A DNA stretch of 47,387 bases, taken from NCBI GenBank assembly GCA_024763455.1, contig JANTFL010000005.1, forward strand, positions 1-47,387. The letters are read 5' to 3'. Each line of letters starts with the position of its first letter. Position 1 is the first letter of the stretch. This DNA comes from Sediminispirochaeta sp. Its GTDB lineage: Bacteria; Spirochaetota; Spirochaetia; B11-G9. Made by a program: the position numbers and the translations under genes. Below, in pieces: positions 1 through 9,570 of the stretch. The notes under the pieces were generated by a model that was given only the letters and a program-made list of their open reading frames with translations, ran no database searches and was not told the origin of the DNA.

Positions 1-548
1 CCAAATTCGTTATTGGTTCCATAGGTTATATCTTTTTCGTATGCAATCTTTCGGGCATCATTATCCATATTGGAAAGAATAGAACCGACGCTTACTCCCA
101 TAAACTCGTAAACAGGTTTCATCCACAAGGCATCACGTTCTGCTAGATAGTCATTCACCGTTACAACGTGAACTCCTTTCCCTTCCAAGGAATTTAAATA
201 CCCTGCAGGGACACAGGATAGGGTTTTCCCTTCACCTGTTTTCATCTCCATAATCCTTCCTTGATGAAGAACAATGGCTCCGAGAAGCTGGACATCATAG
301 TGCCTCTCACCAAGGGTCCTTCTTGATGCTTCCCGTGTAAGGGCGAAGGCTTCAGGAAGGAGAGCATCAAGGCTTTCTCCATTTTTAAGCCTTTCCTTGA
401 ATTCTGCTGTTTTCTTCGGAAAATCCTCATCCTCAAGAGCCATAGCCCAGTTTTCTTTCTCGTTTATTTGATGAAGAATGGGAAGCAGTTCTTTCAGATC
501 CCGTTCATGCTTTGACCCGAGGATAAGGTTCAGAATATTTTTAGACAT
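1..548 (-). CDS. secA: Preprotein translocase ATPase SecA, N-terminal part (gene runs off the left edge)
   Basis: SecA is the cytosolic ATPase that drives unfolded preproteins through SecYEG. Reading leftwards from the ATG at 546-548 gives about 182 residues beginning [20 protein letters not shown]. They contain the SecA hallmarks [25 protein letters not shown] Walker A (about residues 90-110), the [10 protein letters not shown] segment and the [10 protein letters not shown] segment that ends at the window border. The C-terminal two thirds lie outside. A weak AAGGA about 9 nt before the ATG is the likely ribosome site. It is divergent from the lipoprotein gene, with about 100 bp between them. 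Identification is secure from the motifs. Confidence 0.97.
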   Translation of the reverse strand, partial: MSKNILNLILGSKHERDLKELLPILHQINEKENWAMALEDEDFPKKTAEFKERLKNGESLDALLPEAFALTREASRRTLGERHYDVQLLGAIVLHQGRIMEMKTGEGKTLSCVPAGYLNSLEGKGVHVVTVNDYLAERDALWMKPVYEFMGVSVGSILSNMDNDARKIAYEKDITYGTNNEF

Positions 549-611
549 TGTATAAATCCTTGCCGTAAACAGTAAATTTCTCCCGTTAAATATACTGCAA
601 AAATATGCCGG

Positions 612-640
612 TATACAAGGTTAAAGGGATATTATATACT
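612..640 (+). promoter_or_regulatory. Candidate sigma-70 promoter of the lipoprotein gene
   Basis: TATACA (612-617), 17-nt spacer, TATACT (635-640). The -10 box ends 8 nt before the ATG at 649, so transcription would start at or a few nt before the start codon. No Shine-Dalgarno is present between the two. Prediction by eye only. Confidence 0.45.
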
Positions 641-648
641 ACTTTACC

Positions 649-1875
649 ATGCAAAAATTATTGATACTACTGATGATTATCTCTCTTTCCGCCTGTGTGG
701 AAAAAGATACTACAGTAATCGTAAAGCAAGACCTTTTTCACCTGTCAATGGGGAAAGCTGAAGATGCGATAGATCTTATTCAGCTCCTGGGAATCCCCTT
801 TAAAGAGAGAAGCAGGCTTGTTATGAAGAACGGTTTGTTCTATATAAGCAATGGAAACTCAGGGAAGGTGATGGAATTTACCAGTTATGGAGATATCCTT
901 TCTCTTTACTATAATCCAGAGAAAAATCCGGCCCCGCTCCTTTTAGAGCAGAATACCAACGGGGATGAAGTTTCCAATAGAAAAGCTTTTCCCTATTCTT
1001 TCAATCATCTTGGAGAAATTGAGGTAACTGCCGGCGGAGAGCTCCTTGCTGATGATGAGGTACCCTCTAACAGGGTAGAGTATGATGAGGAGTCGGACTC
1101 GGTATTGAATAGAGTTGTTCTCCTTTTTTCAAAGGAGGGGAAGCTTAAAGGATATCTCGGGCAGGAAGGCCTTGGAGGCACTCCATTCCCTTACATAGAC
1201 AGAATTGCATTAAACAACCGTGGAGATATTGTGGTATTTACCAGAACCATGAAAACCAGGTCTGTATACTGGTTTACTTCGGAGGGTTCAATTCTCTATA
1301 CAATAACCTTCCCGCTCTCGGCCCTCCCGGGAATTGAAGGGAAGCAGGTAGTCTCGTTCCTTGATGCTATGACTGTTTCGAGAACTGAACAGGTCATATT
1401 CCTTAAAATTGATTATTACAGTCCCATAAAAGAAGATGGTGATTCAGGAAACGGCAACCCCGGTGATTATCTGGAGTCAAGGATATGGGAGTTTTCAGTC
1501 CCTGAGAACAGATACACTGGCAGTATGGTAATCCCCGGAGTCAAAAGCCCCTTGTATGGTGTTAAACCGGAGCAGCAGAGGCAGTATGATTATATCTATA
1601 CGTTTCTTGGATGCGACAACTATGGAAGGCTTTTTTTTATGGTACATCTATCGGAAGACCAGTTCCAGCTTCTGGTTCTTGCCTCCAACGGAACGGTGCT
1701 GTCAAAGAACCACATAAGCATGGATGACAGTGAAATAACCTACAGCAGTTTCTATCTTACCGAAACCGGACTTTTAACTGCTCTCCTTGCAAAGGTTGAC
1801 AAGGTGGATATTGTCTGGTGGAGAAGCGATAAGATAAAAGGAGCTCATCAGGATGAAGCGTATAATCAGTTCTAA
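649..1875 (+). CDS. Predicted lipoprotein of unknown function
   Basis: A 408-residue protein with a classic lipoprotein signal: MQKLLILLMIISLSAC gives a hydrophobic stretch and lipobox LSAC with Cys16 as the predicted lipidated residue. The mature part is rich in short strands with repeated segments such as RIALNNRGDIVVFTR and CDNYGRLFFMVH, which resemble blades of a beta-propeller; this fold is an inference. There is no catalytic motif I recognise. The start has no Shine-Dalgarno, and a promoter-like pair lies directly upstream (612-640). The 3' end overlaps nnr by 23 nt, so the two are probably translationally coupled. Function unknown. Confidence 0.85.
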   Translation: MQKLLILLMIISLSACVEKDTTVIVKQDLFHLSMGKAEDAIDLIQLLGIPFKERSRLVMKNGLFYISNGNSGKVMEFTSYGDILSLYYNPEKNPAPLLLEQNTNGDEVSNRKAFPYSFNHLGEIEVTAGGELLADDEVPSNRVEYDEESDSVLNRVVLLFSKEGKLKGYLGQEGLGGTPFPYIDRIALNNRGDIVVFTRTMKTRSVYWFTSEGSILYTITFPLSALPGIEGKQVVSFLDAMTVSRTEQVIFLKIDYYSPIKEDGDSGNGNPGDYLESRIWEFSVPENRYTGSMVIPGVKSPLYGVKPEQQRQYDYIYTFLGCDNYGRLFFMVHLSEDQFQLLVLASNGTVLSKNHISMDDSEITYSSFYLTETGLLTALLAKVDKVDIVWWRSDKIKGAHQDEAYNQF

Positions 1876-3370
1876 AGCTATGTCGCAGATCGATACTTCT
1901 GCTCAAAAGGACTTCGGTATACCGGGAATAGTCCTTATGGAGAATGCCGGACTGAAGGGCTGGCAGTACCTCGTAGGTGCTCAATCTGAAATGGATTGTT
2001 TAGGAACATTATTATTTGCGGCCGGACCCGGGAATAACGGCGGCGACTGTCTTGTAATGGCACGGCATGCTTTTGAAAGGTATCCTGATAGAGTAAAGGT
2101 ACTTCTTGTCTCATCAACACTTCATGAGAGTGCTGCAATCCAGCTTACGATCCTGGAAAAAATGGAAGTGCCGGTGTTCTATTGGTCTGAACATTCTGAA
2201 AAAATAGAAGAACTTGTATCTTCTGCATCGCTTATCGTCGACGGGCTGTTTGGAACGGGACTTTCCGGGAGACTTAAAGAGAATAGTGCCTATCTGGTTG
2301 AACTCCTCAACGCTTCTGCAGCATACAGGGTGGCAGTTGACATCCCCAGTGGACTTTATGACCGCTATAAGCCCGGAGATCCTGTCTTTAATGCAGATAT
2401 GACCCTGGTTTTCGGTGTACTCCGGTATGCACACTTTCTCCCCTCCGCCCGGCCTGTCTGCGGTGAAATGAAGGTTATTAATCCCGGGTTTCCCTCTGCG
2501 GTTCTTGAAAAGAGGAGCCTTGAACCAGAAAAGGAAGGGCTTCTCTACTGCTTTGAAGATTTCAACCTTCCTCTTATTGCAAAAAGTGCGTACAAGGGTA
2601 CGAGAGGGCACACGGCGGTCTTTGCCGGCTCAAAAGGGTACACCGGTGCAGCTATCCTTGCCTCCTGTGCTGCTGCTGGATCCCGGGCAGGACTGGTTAC
2701 TCTCCATGTAGACGAAGGAATCTATCAGGCAGCGGCATCGTCTCTTGTATCTGTTATGGTAAGACCGATGGAAGAGATCCCCCCAGAAGGGTATTTAAAC
2801 AGATTTACCTCTTTTCTGGCGGGTCCCGGCTGGGGCAGTAAAGGGAGAGAGAAAATTCTGAACCTCCTGATCAACAGCGGTATTCCCGGGGTAGTCGATG
2901 CTGACGGTCTGCGTATTTTAAAGTCCCTTTTTGAAGCGGAGGGGAGTAGCCTTCGTAGTAACAGTGGAGATCTGGTCCTGACTCCGCACCCCGGAGAACT
3001 TTCCATTCTTCTTGATGAGCCGCGGGATTCTATTTTACAGGATCCTTTCAGTGCAGTAAAGAAGACTGCGGAACTATTCAATGCTGTTGTTGTTCTTAAA
3101 ATGCACGTTGTGTATCTCGCAGAACCTCAGGGACGTCTTGCTGTAGTAGACGGATTGAATCCTTCTTTGGGCAGCGGGGGGTCAGGAGATCTCCTTTCCG
3201 GGATAATCGCTGGCTTTCTTGCTCAGGGGCTACATGGTTTTAAAGCTGCTGTAAACGGTGTTCTTCTGCATCAGGAGGCAGGAAGGAGATGTTTTTCCGA
3301 AAGAGGATGGTCCTCTTCCAAAGAACTTATACCTTACTTCCCTCTTTTGATCAAGGAAGCGGGATATTAA
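1853..3370 (+). CDS. nnr: Bifunctional NAD(P)H-hydrate epimerase / ADP-dependent NAD(P)H-hydrate dehydratase
   Basis: Repairs hydrated, inactive NADH and NADPH (NADHX, NADPHX) in the cytosol. The N-terminal YjeF_N epimerase half (about 1-215) shows LMENAG and GPGNNGGDCLVMAR. The C-terminal ribokinase-like dehydratase half (about 235-505) shows KGTRGHTAVFAGSKGYTGA, GVVDADGLRIL, LTPHPGELSILL and the nucleotide-site LGSGGSGDLLSGIIAGFLAQG-type motif. Length of 505 matches the usual fused enzyme. The ATG at 1853 has GGAG about 9 nt upstream, inside the lipoprotein gene, which it overlaps. The following gene starts one base after its stop. Confidence 0.95.
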   Translation: MKRIISSKAMSQIDTSAQKDFGIPGIVLMENAGLKGWQYLVGAQSEMDCLGTLLFAAGPGNNGGDCLVMARHAFERYPDRVKVLLVSSTLHESAAIQLTILEKMEVPVFYWSEHSEKIEELVSSASLIVDGLFGTGLSGRLKENSAYLVELLNASAAYRVAVDIPSGLYDRYKPGDPVFNADMTLVFGVLRYAHFLPSARPVCGEMKVINPGFPSAVLEKRSLEPEKEGLLYCFEDFNLPLIAKSAYKGTRGHTAVFAGSKGYTGAAILASCAAAGSRAGLVTLHVDEGIYQAAASSLVSVMVRPMEEIPPEGYLNRFTSFLAGPGWGSKGREKILNLLINSGIPGVVDADGLRILKSLFEAEGSSLRSNSGDLVLTPHPGELSILLDEPRDSILQDPFSAVKKTAELFNAVVVLKMHVVYLAEPQGRLAVVDGLNPSLGSGGSGDLLSGIIAGFLAQGLHGFKAAVNGVLLHQEAGRRCFSERGWSSSKELIPYFPLLIKEAGY

Positions 3371-3886
3371 ATGGGAAACGAAGAGTACAGACCCAAGGAT
3401 GATGTTGTTTTTTATTTCAATAAAGAACAGATGGATAAAAACAGACACCGGCGGGTGGAAGTTCCGAAGAAGTCACGGCCCTTTAGAGATAATAAAACCC
3501 TCCTGATAATTCTTCTTGACATCGGCATAATCGTCCTGTTTGCCCTGGTAATTGTTCCACTTATGCGGAAACCTTACAAAATAAACAATTTTGAGGGGTA
3601 TTCGGTTTCACTTTCAGCCTTTCGAACCGGGGAAAAAACCTATGCAGCCATTCATATCCGTAATAAAATGGATAAAGATAAAGATTCTCCCGGCGGAGAA
3701 CTGGGCGAGGTTGTTTTTTACGGCTCAGAAATGATTACTTCCGGACCGGTAACCATCATTCTTCCTGAACCGGGAGAACAGAAGGTGTTTGACTATACTT
3801 TCAAAACGAATACACTGGAAAAAGTATATGTCCAGCTGAAAACCGGACAAAATAGTACTATCCTGCGGGTGAAAGTTTTATTTTAA
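3371..3886 (+). CDS. Conserved-looking single-span membrane protein, function unknown
   Basis: 171 residues. A charged N-terminal cytosolic stretch (1-45, rich in Lys/Arg and Asp) is followed by one hydrophobic span at about 46-66 (LLIILLDIGIIVLFALVIVP) and an outside domain of about 105 residues with beta-rich character ending in LRVKVLF. The topology suggests a small bitopic protein facing the periplasm. The ATG directly abuts the nnr stop and GGAAG within nnr serves as ribosome site, so it belongs to the same transcript. I do not recognise a family. Confidence 0.75.
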   Translation: MGNEEYRPKDDVVFYFNKEQMDKNRHRRVEVPKKSRPFRDNKTLLIILLDIGIIVLFALVIVPLMRKPYKINNFEGYSVSLSAFRTGEKTYAAIHIRNKMDKDKDSPGGELGEVVFYGSEMITSGPVTIILPEPGEQKVFDYTFKTNTLEKVYVQLKTGQNSTILRVKVLF

Positions 3887-3915
3887 TTGACCAGAGCAGT
3901 ACTTTTATTTATTCT
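3887..3915 (+). promoter_or_regulatory. Candidate internal sigma-70 promoter
   Basis: TTGACC (3887-3892), 17-nt spacer, TATTCT (3910-3915), in the only gap of this plus-strand run. It would drive the small membrane protein and the Nudix gene. Confidence 0.4.
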
Positions 3916-3942
3916 TTAAGATGAGTTATCAGGAGGAATAGT

Positions 3943-4356
3943 ATGATACAATTCTATTTGTTAGCGGTTTGTCTGAATATTGCAGGAGGCTTGATCTTGT
4001 CTTCAGATTTCTTTTCAGAGAAAATCCCTTTTGCAGCAACACTGCGTGATTCAGTTCAGGAAAAGCAGTCCTGGAGAATAATATTCATTTTACTGCTCCT
4101 GTTTACAGGTATTTTCAAGGTGCTGAGTGTTACAAAGGGGGATGTTCCGGTAGTCGGAGATCTTCTTCCGGCTTTGAGTCTGCTTTTGATCGGGATAACT
4201 TCCCTCTCAAATTATTTTGCAGAAAAGTCGGATACTGAAGGTACCTTCTTCCACCGGATGAATGCAGTACTCACCCCCAATAGCCATATTATAGGGGTCA
4301 GCGCTATTGTCCTTGGTCTGCTCCATTTCCTTTTTCCCACAGTACTTTTTCTGTAG
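3943..4356 (+). CDS. Small polytopic membrane protein, function unknown
   Basis: 137 residues with four hydrophobic stretches (about 3-20, 47-62, 68-86 and 113-137), so a predicted three- or four-pass inner-membrane protein. The start at 3943 is supported by an AGGAGG at 3931-3936. It follows a candidate promoter and precedes the Nudix gene by 12 nt. No charged active-site pattern or named family is recognisable. Confidence 0.75.
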   Translation: MIQFYLLAVCLNIAGGLILSSDFFSEKIPFAATLRDSVQEKQSWRIIFILLLLFTGIFKVLSVTKGDVPVVGDLLPALSLLLIGITSLSNYFAEKSDTEGTFFHRMNAVLTPNSHIIGVSAIVLGLLHFLFPTVLFL

Positions 4357-4368
4357 ACTGAGTAATGT

Positions 4369-4764
4369 ATGTGGGATAAAGGTAGAGAGAGACTCTCTTT
4401 GGCAGGAATTGCATTTGATAAAGGGAAAGTTCTTGTCGCTCTGAGAAACCCGGGTACATCTATTGGTGAGAGCTGGGAGTTCCCCGGCGGGAAATCGGAG
4501 GAAGGGGAAACTCCCGAAGAGACCCTTAAAAGGGAATATCTTGAAGAGTTTGATGCCGAGATTGAGGTAGGTGAGAGGATCTGTCAGGGTAAATTTTCAA
4601 ATAAAAACCGTCACTACACCCTCTATGGGTATCTTATAACAGTGAAATCTGAATTACGGTTAAAAGAGCACAGCGAGGTCAGATGGGTTTCTATACCTGA
4701 GCTTGATGATCTCCCTATGGCAGCCTCTGACAGACAGCTCTCTGAGTGTCTCAAGCACCGTTAA
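4369..4764 (+). CDS. Nudix hydrolase, MutT-like
   Basis: Nudix enzymes hydrolyse nucleoside diphosphates linked to another group; MutT-type members clean oxidised or non-canonical NTPs. The 131-residue protein shows LAGIAFDKGKVLVALR, the substrate-facing SWEFPGGKSEEGE, and the Nudix helix ETLKREYLEEFDAEI, with the metal-binding REYLEE core intact. The Gly near the end of the consensus box is replaced by Asp (EEFDA). The C-terminal VRWVSIPELDDLPM matches the MutT/CTP pyrophosphatase subgroup. Its last four bases overlap the convergent glgC stop region. Substrate cannot be told from sequence. Confidence 0.88.
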   Translation: MWDKGRERLSLAGIAFDKGKVLVALRNPGTSIGESWEFPGGKSEEGETPEETLKREYLEEFDAEIEVGERICQGKFSNKNRHYTLYGYLITVKSELRLKEHSEVRWVSIPELDDLPMAASDRQLSECLKHR

Positions 4765-6041
4765 ATTACTGTTCCCGCAGGAAGTACCCCGTTTTTGGTG
4801 ATAACGATAATACCATCGACAATTGAGTAATTTTTATATTCACCGTCTTCCCGCTTGATATCATCCACCCCTATTCTGCATCCGTCACCTATCCTGGCGT
4901 TGATATCAATGATAGCACCTTTTATTAAAGATCCTTTCCCTATTCCCAGATTCGGCATTTTCTTTATCCTGTTTGCTTCTTTTTCTGCCGGAGTTTCGTA
5001 GTATGTTGCCCCCATACAGTATACCCCATTCAGATTAGCTCCGGTTTCAATAATCGTCCTTATACCAATTATTGAATTAACTATGGATGCATTTGTAATA
5101 ATACTTCCTTCAGCTGCCAGTGTTTCAGAAACAGTACAGAAGTTCATTTTAGTTGCCGGAAGATGCCGTCTGTGGGTATAAATCGGCATGTCCTCATCAT
5201 AAAAATTAAAATCGGGTGCAAGAGATGCAAGATTCAAGTTAGCATCATAGAATGCCTTGATGGTTCCTATATCTTCCCAGTATTTCGTAAAAGGATAGAC
5301 AAATACCTTTTGGTTCTGTATAGCATCCGGTATAATGTGCTTCCCAAAATCAGTAAAATCATTATCCAGGAGTTTCTCCATTACCGGAGCATCAAATATA
5401 TAGATTCCCATGGATGCCAGGTATTCTTCGCCGGCTGCAACCTCTTGCCTGTTTTCAATTATATCAATAGGAAACCTGAGGTGTGATATATCAGCATCTT
5501 CTGTGGGTTTTTCAATGAAATCAACGGCTCTCCCGTTTTTATCAGCATTGATTATTCCGAGTCCGGCAGCATCTTTTCTTGATACGGGTTTAGCCGCAAT
5601 ACTTATTTCAGCACCGCTGTCAATATGTTTTTTCAGCATATCGGCAAGATCCATGCGGTAAAGCTGGTCTCCTGAAAGAATGATATAATGGGAGGGTTCC
5701 TGGGCTTTCAGGTGCAGCATATTCTGTCTTACAGCATCAGCAGTTCCCTGATACCAGTTGGAATCCTCGAAGGTCTGTTCTGCGGCCAGAATTTCTACAA
5801 ACCCTTTGGTGAAAACATCGAATATGTAGGTGTTTGAGATATGTATATGCAGGGATGCTGTATTAAACTGAGTCAGGATAAAAATCTGCTTAATTCCGGA
5901 GTTAATGCAGTTTGATATAGGAATATCGACAAGGCGGTATTTTCCCCCAAAGGGCACAGCAGGTTTTGCACGCTCTTTTGTCAAAGGGAAAAGACGGGTG
6001 CCCTTTCCTCCACCGAGTACTATTGCAAGCGGTTTTGCCAT
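4761..6041 (-). CDS. glgC: Glucose-1-phosphate adenylyltransferase (ADP-glucose pyrophosphorylase)
   Basis: Makes ADP-glucose from glucose-1-phosphate and ATP, the committed step of glycogen synthesis. The 426 residues show the N-terminal nucleotidyltransferase signature VLGGGKGTRLFPLTKERAKPAVPFGG, then RLVDIPISNCINSG, GTADAVRQNM and FIEKP. The C-terminal left-handed beta-helix includes RIGDGCRIGVDD. The start is supported by AAGGGGGAAG about 5 nt upstream. Its partner glgA lies about 3.5 kb away on the same strand, separated by the plus-strand mrfAB pair, so the two are not one operon. No GGA-hairpin CsrA-type site is visible in its leader. Confidence 0.97.
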   Translation of the reverse strand: MAKPLAIVLGGGKGTRLFPLTKERAKPAVPFGGKYRLVDIPISNCINSGIKQIFILTQFNTASLHIHISNTYIFDVFTKGFVEILAAEQTFEDSNWYQGTADAVRQNMLHLKAQEPSHYIILSGDQLYRMDLADMLKKHIDSGAEISIAAKPVSRKDAAGLGIINADKNGRAVDFIEKPTEDADISHLRFPIDIIENRQEVAAGEEYLASMGIYIFDAPVMEKLLDNDFTDFGKHIIPDAIQNQKVFVYPFTKYWEDIGTIKAFYDANLNLASLAPDFNFYDEDMPIYTHRRHLPATKMNFCTVSETLAAEGSIITNASIVNSIIGIRTIIETGANLNGVYCMGATYYETPAEKEANRIKKMPNLGIGKGSLIKGAIIDINARIGDGCRIGVDDIKREDGEYKNYSIVDGIIVITKNGVLPAGTVI

Positions 6042-6131
6042 AAATCTTCCCCCTTAAAAACAGTATAAATTATAAAACAGTTTCCATAAAGTTTTTTATT
6101 TCATTTTTATAATTAATGATATAGTTACGGT

Positions 6132-8429
6132 ATGGATACTTTGGAATTAATACTTAAAAGACTTGAATCAGATCCCCGTTTTATGGACAGTGTCACCCAC
6201 TGGGAAAAAATACCTGCACAGAAAGGTCAGTACCAACCGTTTCCTGATGACATCAATCCGGCAATACGGAATGCATTGAGAAAAAAAGGAATAACCGAAC
6301 TCTATACCCATCAGGCAGAGAGCTATAAAGCTGTAATGGAGGGTGAAAACATTGTTGTTGTAACACCCACAGCCAGCGGTAAGAGCTTATGCTACAATCT
6401 TCCTGTCATACAGCAACTTATAAAGAAACCGGCATCAAGAGCCCTTTACCTGTTCCCGACAAAGGCGCTCAGCCAGGATCAGCAGTCTGAGCTTAACTCG
6501 CTGGTTAACGAAGGAGAATTGCCCCTGAAGGTTAGTACCTACGACGGAGATACCCCTTCTTCTGTGAGGATTTCTGCAAGAGAGACGGGCCGAATTGTCA
6601 TAAGTAATCCGGATATGCTTCACTCGGGGATTCTGCCCAATCATCCCAAATGGATAAAATTTTTAGGTAATCTGGACTTTGTCGTTATAGATGAAATACA
6701 CACGTATACGGGTATTTTCGGCTCTCACATGACAAATCTTGTACGCAGGCTGAAAAGGGTTTCCGAATTCTACGGCAGTAGCCCTCAGATCATCTGCTGT
6801 TCTGCTACAATCAGAAATCCGAAGGATCTTGCAGAAAGAATTACGGAATCTGCCGTCCGCCTTGTAGATAATAACGGGGCACCGTCGGGAAGCAAAAATG
6901 TAATTCTGTACAATCCCCCTTTAGTGGATGCGGTGCAGGGCATTAGAAGAGGAGTCGTTCTAGAATCCAAAAATGTTGCTGTTCAGTTCATAAAAGAGAA
7001 GATAAAGACCATTATATTCGCCAGATCTAGGGTCAGAGCAGAATTAATTGCCTCCTATTTGCGTAAAGCGCTGCGTAATTTCTTTAACGAGGATAACCGG
7101 ACGAGGGTAGAGTCCTACCGGGGAGGGTATCTCCCCGGGGAGCGAAGGGGGATTGAACGGGACTTGAGGGAAGGAAAGATCCACGGGGTAGTCTCTACCA
7201 ATGCTCTGGAATTGGGGATTGATATTGGAAGTCTTGATGCAGCGGTTCTTGCAGGGATTCCCTCTTCCATCTCTTCGGTATGGCAGCAGGTAGGAAGAGC
7301 TGGACGGAGGAATACTCTTTCTGCTGCTGTAATAATTGCATCAGCCTCTCCTACGGATCAATATCTGGTGAAGAATCCTGATTACTTTTTCTCACGAAGC
7401 CCTGAATCCGGACTTATAAACCCGGATAACATGTACATCCTTATGGATCATCTAAAATGTGCTGTATTTGAGCTTCCGTTTGCAGAAGGGGAGGAATTCG
7501 GCGGCCCTATAAGTGATTATATGGCTATTCTCGAAGAGGATGGGGTTGTACGCTACTCCGGGGGCAAATGGTTTTGGGCAGATAGGTCGTATCCGGCTGA
7601 ACAAATATCCTTGAGAAGCTCTACTCCTGAAAACATTGTTATCATTAATACTACTGCCGGAAGAAACGAGGTGATAGGGGAGATGGATCTTCCCTCAGCT
7701 AAAGAGCTGCTTTTCAAGAACGCTGTTTATATCCACCGGGGGGAGCAGTTCCTGTCCCGGGAGCTTGATCTAGAGAATAAATGCTGCTATGTGGAAGCGT
7801 CCGAGTTTAACTATTATACCGATTCCATAGTAAAGACGGATATTAAACTGTTGCAGAAGGACAGACAGGAGAGCAGGGGAGGTGCTTCAATTCTGCTGGG
7901 TGATGTCCTGGTCAGAAGCCAGGTCGCTAAATATAAAAAACTGAAGTTTTCAACCCATGAGAATATCGGCTATGGGGAAATTTTTCTCCCTGAAGAAGAA
8001 ATGCACACCCGTTCTGCAGTAATCCTCCTTAAAACGGGGACTCCTTCCGGAGATGCTTTTCAGGCGGTTCCGGAACAGCTTAGGGAAAGAGTATTGAGTA
8101 AAGCAGGCACGCTGATAAAAAACGCCGCACCGGTCTTTCTGCTCTGCAGCGCTCATGATATAGGTATTGCAGAGAGGTTAAAGGATCTGTACGAAGGGTA
8201 TCCTGCCCTCTACCTCTATGATAATGCCCCCGGCGGAACGGGGTTAGCAGAGGGATTTATTCACACTGCAGATGAGATTATAACAGCTGCTTTCGAGATG
8301 GTGAAGAATTGTTCATGCAGAAGAGGATGCCCTTCCTGTATAGGGGCAGAGGATATCAGCGGAGATGAAAATATAAAAGAGGAAGTTATCCGCTTCTTTA
8401 CAAAGTGGCTGGGGAAGGATGAGTCCTGA
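6132..8429 (+). CDS. mrfA: DEAD/DEAH-box DNA helicase of the MrfA/YprA/Hrq1 family
   Basis: 765 residues. Helicase motif I is VTPTASGKS (about 78-85), motif II is DEIH (187-190), motif III is CSATIRNP, and the C-terminal RecA lobe includes GVVSTNALELGIDIG and WQQVGRAGRR. The C-terminal DUF1998-type region ends in a four-cysteine metal motif C727-x-C729-x3-C733-x2-C736. In Bacillus subtilis the MrfA/MrfB pair repairs mitomycin C damage independently of UvrABC, with MrfA as the 3'-5' helicase. Here the next gene, overlapping by 11 nt, is the MrfB-type nuclease, which strongly supports the assignment. The ATG has no Shine-Dalgarno; a TATAGT box lies 6 nt upstream. Confidence 0.93.
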   Translation: MDTLELILKRLESDPRFMDSVTHWEKIPAQKGQYQPFPDDINPAIRNALRKKGITELYTHQAESYKAVMEGENIVVVTPTASGKSLCYNLPVIQQLIKKPASRALYLFPTKALSQDQQSELNSLVNEGELPLKVSTYDGDTPSSVRISARETGRIVISNPDMLHSGILPNHPKWIKFLGNLDFVVIDEIHTYTGIFGSHMTNLVRRLKRVSEFYGSSPQIICCSATIRNPKDLAERITESAVRLVDNNGAPSGSKNVILYNPPLVDAVQGIRRGVVLESKNVAVQFIKEKIKTIIFARSRVRAELIASYLRKALRNFFNEDNRTRVESYRGGYLPGERRGIERDLREGKIHGVVSTNALELGIDIGSLDAAVLAGIPSSISSVWQQVGRAGRRNTLSAAVIIASASPTDQYLVKNPDYFFSRSPESGLINPDNMYILMDHLKCAVFELPFAEGEEFGGPISDYMAILEEDGVVRYSGGKWFWADRSYPAEQISLRSSTPENIVIINTTAGRNEVIGEMDLPSAKELLFKNAVYIHRGEQFLSRELDLENKCCYVEASEFNYYTDSIVKTDIKLLQKDRQESRGGASILLGDVLVRSQVAKYKKLKFSTHENIGYGEIFLPEEEMHTRSAVILLKTGTPSGDAFQAVPEQLRERVLSKAGTLIKNAAPVFLLCSAHDIGIAERLKDLYEGYPALYLYDNAPGGTGLAEGFIHTADEIITAAFEMVKNCSCRRGCPSCIGAEDISGDENIKEEVIRFFTKWLGKDES

Positions 8430-9570
8430 CGGGAAACTTGCAGACAGATTAAGAAGATTGCGTGAAGCCGGTATGAATGGGCAGCCCGGCAGGAGAGAGA
8501 GCAGGCAGACCTCATCCGAAAACGAGTTGTCCGGCTGGAAACGGATATCCGGGCATGTGTATAGCAGGGAAAAGATGTATCCCTCCCCCTTTACTGCAGA
8601 CGGGGAGGAAACCTTTTCTGCTCCATTTTTTTCTGGGAGCAGCGGATCTATCGGTAACCTGGTCTTTTATGATCTGGAAACGACGGGGTTGTCTACCGGA
8701 GCAGGAGTTGTTGCGTTCCTTGCAGGTTTAGGGAAACTCAGAAACGGAAAGCTTGTTGTAAAACAGTTTTTTCTGTCTGATTTCCCCGGAGAAGAGCTGT
8801 TTTTGAGTTCAATTATTGAAGAGCTGGAAGATGAGAGTATTCTTGTTTCGTATAATGGAAGAACCTTCGACCGCCATCTCCTTGTATCCAGATCCCTGAT
8901 GAACCGTCTTGTATTTCCTTCCTTGCCGGAGATAGACCTTCTTTATCTGTCACGGAGACTGTGGAAGGAGCATATCCCATCCTGCACACTTTCTTCGGTG
9001 GAAGAAAACATTCTCGGCGTTTTCAGAGCTCATGATGTCCCCGGTAGAGATATCCCGGATCTGTATTTTTCTTTTCAAAAAACAGCAAGAACAGATCTCC
9101 TCGCAGGGATCTTTAAACATCATCTCATGGATATTGTATCACTAGCATCGCTTTTTCAGCACATACGCTTTTTATGGGAAAATCCATCCCGCTGCAGAGG
9201 AGGTGAGCGGTACTCCCTTGGCCGGCTTATGCTTCATTATGGAAGAGTGGAAGGGGAGAGCCTTTTAATGCAGGTTTGGGAGGACGGAAAATCGTTCAGC
9301 AGAAAAGCCGGTATCCTTCTGGCTCTTTACTACAAGCGACTCGGAAGGGTTGATCTTTCATACCCGATATGGAGGAGGATATGGGATAGTACAGAAGAAC
9401 CCCGCTGCGGCATTGAGTTGGCAAAGTACTACGAACACGGGAAGAAAGAGTATAAAAAGGCTCTGGAGATAACACAGTCTATGCTGAATAATCCTGGTAA
9501 CATGCAGGAAAAGCTCCTCCATAGGATGAACCGTCTGAAACGCAGGATTAACAGGACTACCGGGATATAA
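8419..9570 (+). CDS. mrfB: MrfB/YprB-type DEDDh exonuclease with helical-repeat C-terminus
   Basis: 383 residues. An RNase H-fold exonuclease core is marked by FYDLETTG (D85, E87), SYNGRTFDRHLL (D151) and HHLMDIVSL (H234/H235 with D238), so all DEDDh-type metal and base residues are present. The C-terminal 120 residues look like TPR-type helices (LGRVDLSYPIWRRIW, ELAKYYEHGKKEYKKALEI), as in YprB. Overlap with mrfA by 11 nt implies translational coupling. It is probably the nuclease partner in excision of mitomycin-type lesions. Its last 14 nt overlap the convergent glgA end. Confidence 0.9.
   Translation: MSPDGKLADRLRRLREAGMNGQPGRRESRQTSSENELSGWKRISGHVYSREKMYPSPFTADGEETFSAPFFSGSSGSIGNLVFYDLETTGLSTGAGVVAFLAGLGKLRNGKLVVKQFFLSDFPGEELFLSSIIEELEDESILVSYNGRTFDRHLLVSRSLMNRLVFPSLPEIDLLYLSRRLWKEHIPSCTLSSVEENILGVFRAHDVPGRDIPDLYFSFQKTARTDLLAGIFKHHLMDIVSLASLFQHIRFLWENPSRCRGGERYSLGRLMLHYGRVEGESLLMQVWEDGKSFSRKAGILLALYYKRLGRVDLSYPIWRRIWDSTEEPRCGIELAKYYEHGKKEYKKALEITQSMLNNPGNMQEKLLHRMNRLKRRINRTTGI

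Noticed and set aside
2114..2611. Long minus-strand open frame (165 codons) opposite nnr
   Set aside because: It lies wholly antisense to a confidently assigned enzyme, has no ribosome site or recognisable motif, and its composition mirrors the opposite strand.
6042..6131. Promoter for glgC in the A/T-rich gap
   Set aside because: Several TATAAT-like boxes exist on the minus strand but none has an acceptable -35 at 16-18 nt, so no site is called.
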